Source: an uncultured Porphyromonadaceae bacterium (GTDB lineage: Bacteria; Bacteroidota; Bacteroidia; Bacteroidales; Barnesiellaceae). Taken from it: a DNA stretch of 64,000 bases. The notes below the pieces were generated by a model that ran no database searches, was not told where the DNA came from, and saw only the letters and a program-made list of their open reading frames with translations. Of this stretch, positions 63,240 through 64,000 are shown piece by piece. Made by a program: the position numbers and the translations under genes. Position 1 is the first letter of the stretch, and the number at the start of each line of letters is the position of its first letter. The DNA is taken from the NCBI GenBank assembly GCA_900538555.1, contig UPYI01000016.1:1-64000 (forward strand), given 5' to 3'.

Positions 63240-64000
63240 CTATACTGTTTTTTCCTGCAATTTACCGATCCACTTTCCTCGCCACAAACGGATAAGGAAT
63301 ATCAGACCTCTGAAACAAAGTTCGATGCTCATTGCCAGCCAGACACCTTTCAATCCCATCGTAGGAGCAAGGAGCGATGCCAGCACCAACCGTACGCCCC
63401 AGATACTGAACAGATTCATCAAACTGGGAACAAGCGTATTGCCCACACCCACAAAAACGCCGTAAGTCACAATAGCCGCCGCGAACATCGGTTCGGCATA
63501 AGCCTCTATACGCAATATCTCCACGCCCAACACCCGTATTTCTTCCACCGGGGTCATCACACCGATAATTTGCGGTGCGGCAACATACAGCACAACTCCC
63601 ATCAGCCCCATAATCGTCATCCCCGATATGACCGTAATGTTGGAAAAACGCCGGAGCAGCCGTACCCGACCGGCTCCCAGGCTCTGTCCGACCAATGTCG
63701 TTGCCGCCTCCGAAATTCCGTAACCCGGCATGTAGCAAAGGCTTTCGGCAATAATGGCAAACGAATTGGCTGCAATGGCAATCACTCCGAGCGGCGCCAC
63801 AATCACCGTCGTCATAATCTGTGCACTGCATATCGCAATATGTTCCAACCCCATCGGCAACCCGATACGGGCTGCATTGCGCAAAGTAGAACGCTGGGGA
63901 AGGAAACGCCCCGTTTCGCCGGTAAGTTTCAACATCGGCGAACGACGGAAAAGATACCACAACATCAATCCGCAGGTCACTGTTTCAGCCGATACCGTAC
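63240..64000 (-). CDS. MATE-family efflux transporter, 5' end outside the window
   Basis: The 3' part (about 253 residues) of a Na+/H+-coupled multidrug/toxin exporter. The frame stays open to the window edge, so the true start lies beyond it. About six membrane segments are seen, with GLPMGLEHIAICSAQIMTTV and AATTLVGQSLGAGRVRLLRRF typical of MATE C-terminal halves. Co-transcribed with the downstream aminotransferase. Confidence 0.9.
   Translation of the reverse strand, partial: TVSAETVTCGLMLWYLFRRSPMLKLTGETGRFLPQRSTLRNAARIGLPMGLEHIAICSAQIMTTVIVAPLGVIAIAANSFAIIAESLCYMPGYGISEAATTLVGQSLGAGRVRLLRRFSNITVISGMTIMGLMGVVLYVAAPQIIGVMTPVEEIRVLGVEILRIEAYAEPMFAAAIVTYGVFVGVGNTLVPSLMNLFSIWGVRLVLASLLAPTMGLKGVWLAMSIELCFRGLIFLIRLWRGKWIGKLQEKTV

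Overview
This window is bacterial chromosome from a Bacteroidales organism, most likely a gut member such as a Barnesiellaceae or Porphyromonadaceae relative. No rRNA is present, so genus is not claimed. The evidence is: repeated Bacteroidota-type promoters (-33 TTTG, about 19-20 bp, -7 TAnnTTTG) in front of genes; A-rich leaders with no strong Shine-Dalgarno; proteins ending in type IX secretion (T9SS) sorting domains; a SerB with an ACT-type N-terminus; a DUF4252-like protein; and an AURKAIP1/COX24 (DUF1713) mini-protein beside HU and RNase G.

Layout. 1-4.2 kb: tRNA-Arg(ACG), then a serB / patatin-barrel operon driven from a 75-bp tandem promoter repeat. 4.2-8.9 kb: two divergent phage structural genes (a portal and a beta-rich tail/stabilisation protein) alone in chromosomal DNA, with no capsid, terminase or integrase. 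9-16 kb: fabI, a ROK glucokinase with an 81-bp promoter repeat, an M23 peptidase/MerR pair and alaS, the last two sharing a palindromic back-to-back promoter. 16-27 kb: secreted pectate lyase, DJ-1 protein, catalase, aroC, a GH51 arabinofuranosidase that is visibly AT-richer than its neighbours, an M20 peptidase and a radical SAM protein. 26.5-34.9 kb: AraC regulator and aldo/keto reductase, queF and the queuosine-precursor transporter, HU, the DUF1713 protein, RNase G, an exonuclease, VanZ and MscS. 35-44 kb: Na+-coupled transporter, folP-cdaA, DUF4252, DUF1349, a PAS-LuxR regulator, typA, an AT-rich DUF4143 ATPase and rpsO. 44.5-51.3 kb: a seven-gene TetR / TolC / HlyD / two-ATPase / two-permease export operon. 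51.6-58.2 kb: a 1612-residue T9SS beta-propeller/Fn3 surface protein next to a membrane TPR-LuxR regulator. 58.6-64 kb: a small outer-membrane barrel protein, menA, a fused ABC-ATPase/DUF4435 (TOPRIM-like) protein that recalls the PARIS defence pair, a MalY/PatB aminotransferase and the 3' part of a MATE exporter.

How it fits together. Most genes are housekeeping. The accessory content is the phage-derived pair, the ATPase-TOPRIM fusion, the two AT-rich genes and the T9SS cargo. A dispersed repeat runs through the window: a unit of about 70-85 bp with a spacer rich in TCTCTGCTCTC, a -7 box such as TATCTTTG or TATATTTG, and a small palindrome over the -7 box. Clear copies lie in front of serB and on both arms of the 58.2-58.6 kb gap, and decayed copies lie near pel, the DJ-1 gene, aroC and the ATPase-TOPRIM gene. 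In nearly every case the promoter points into the adjacent gene.
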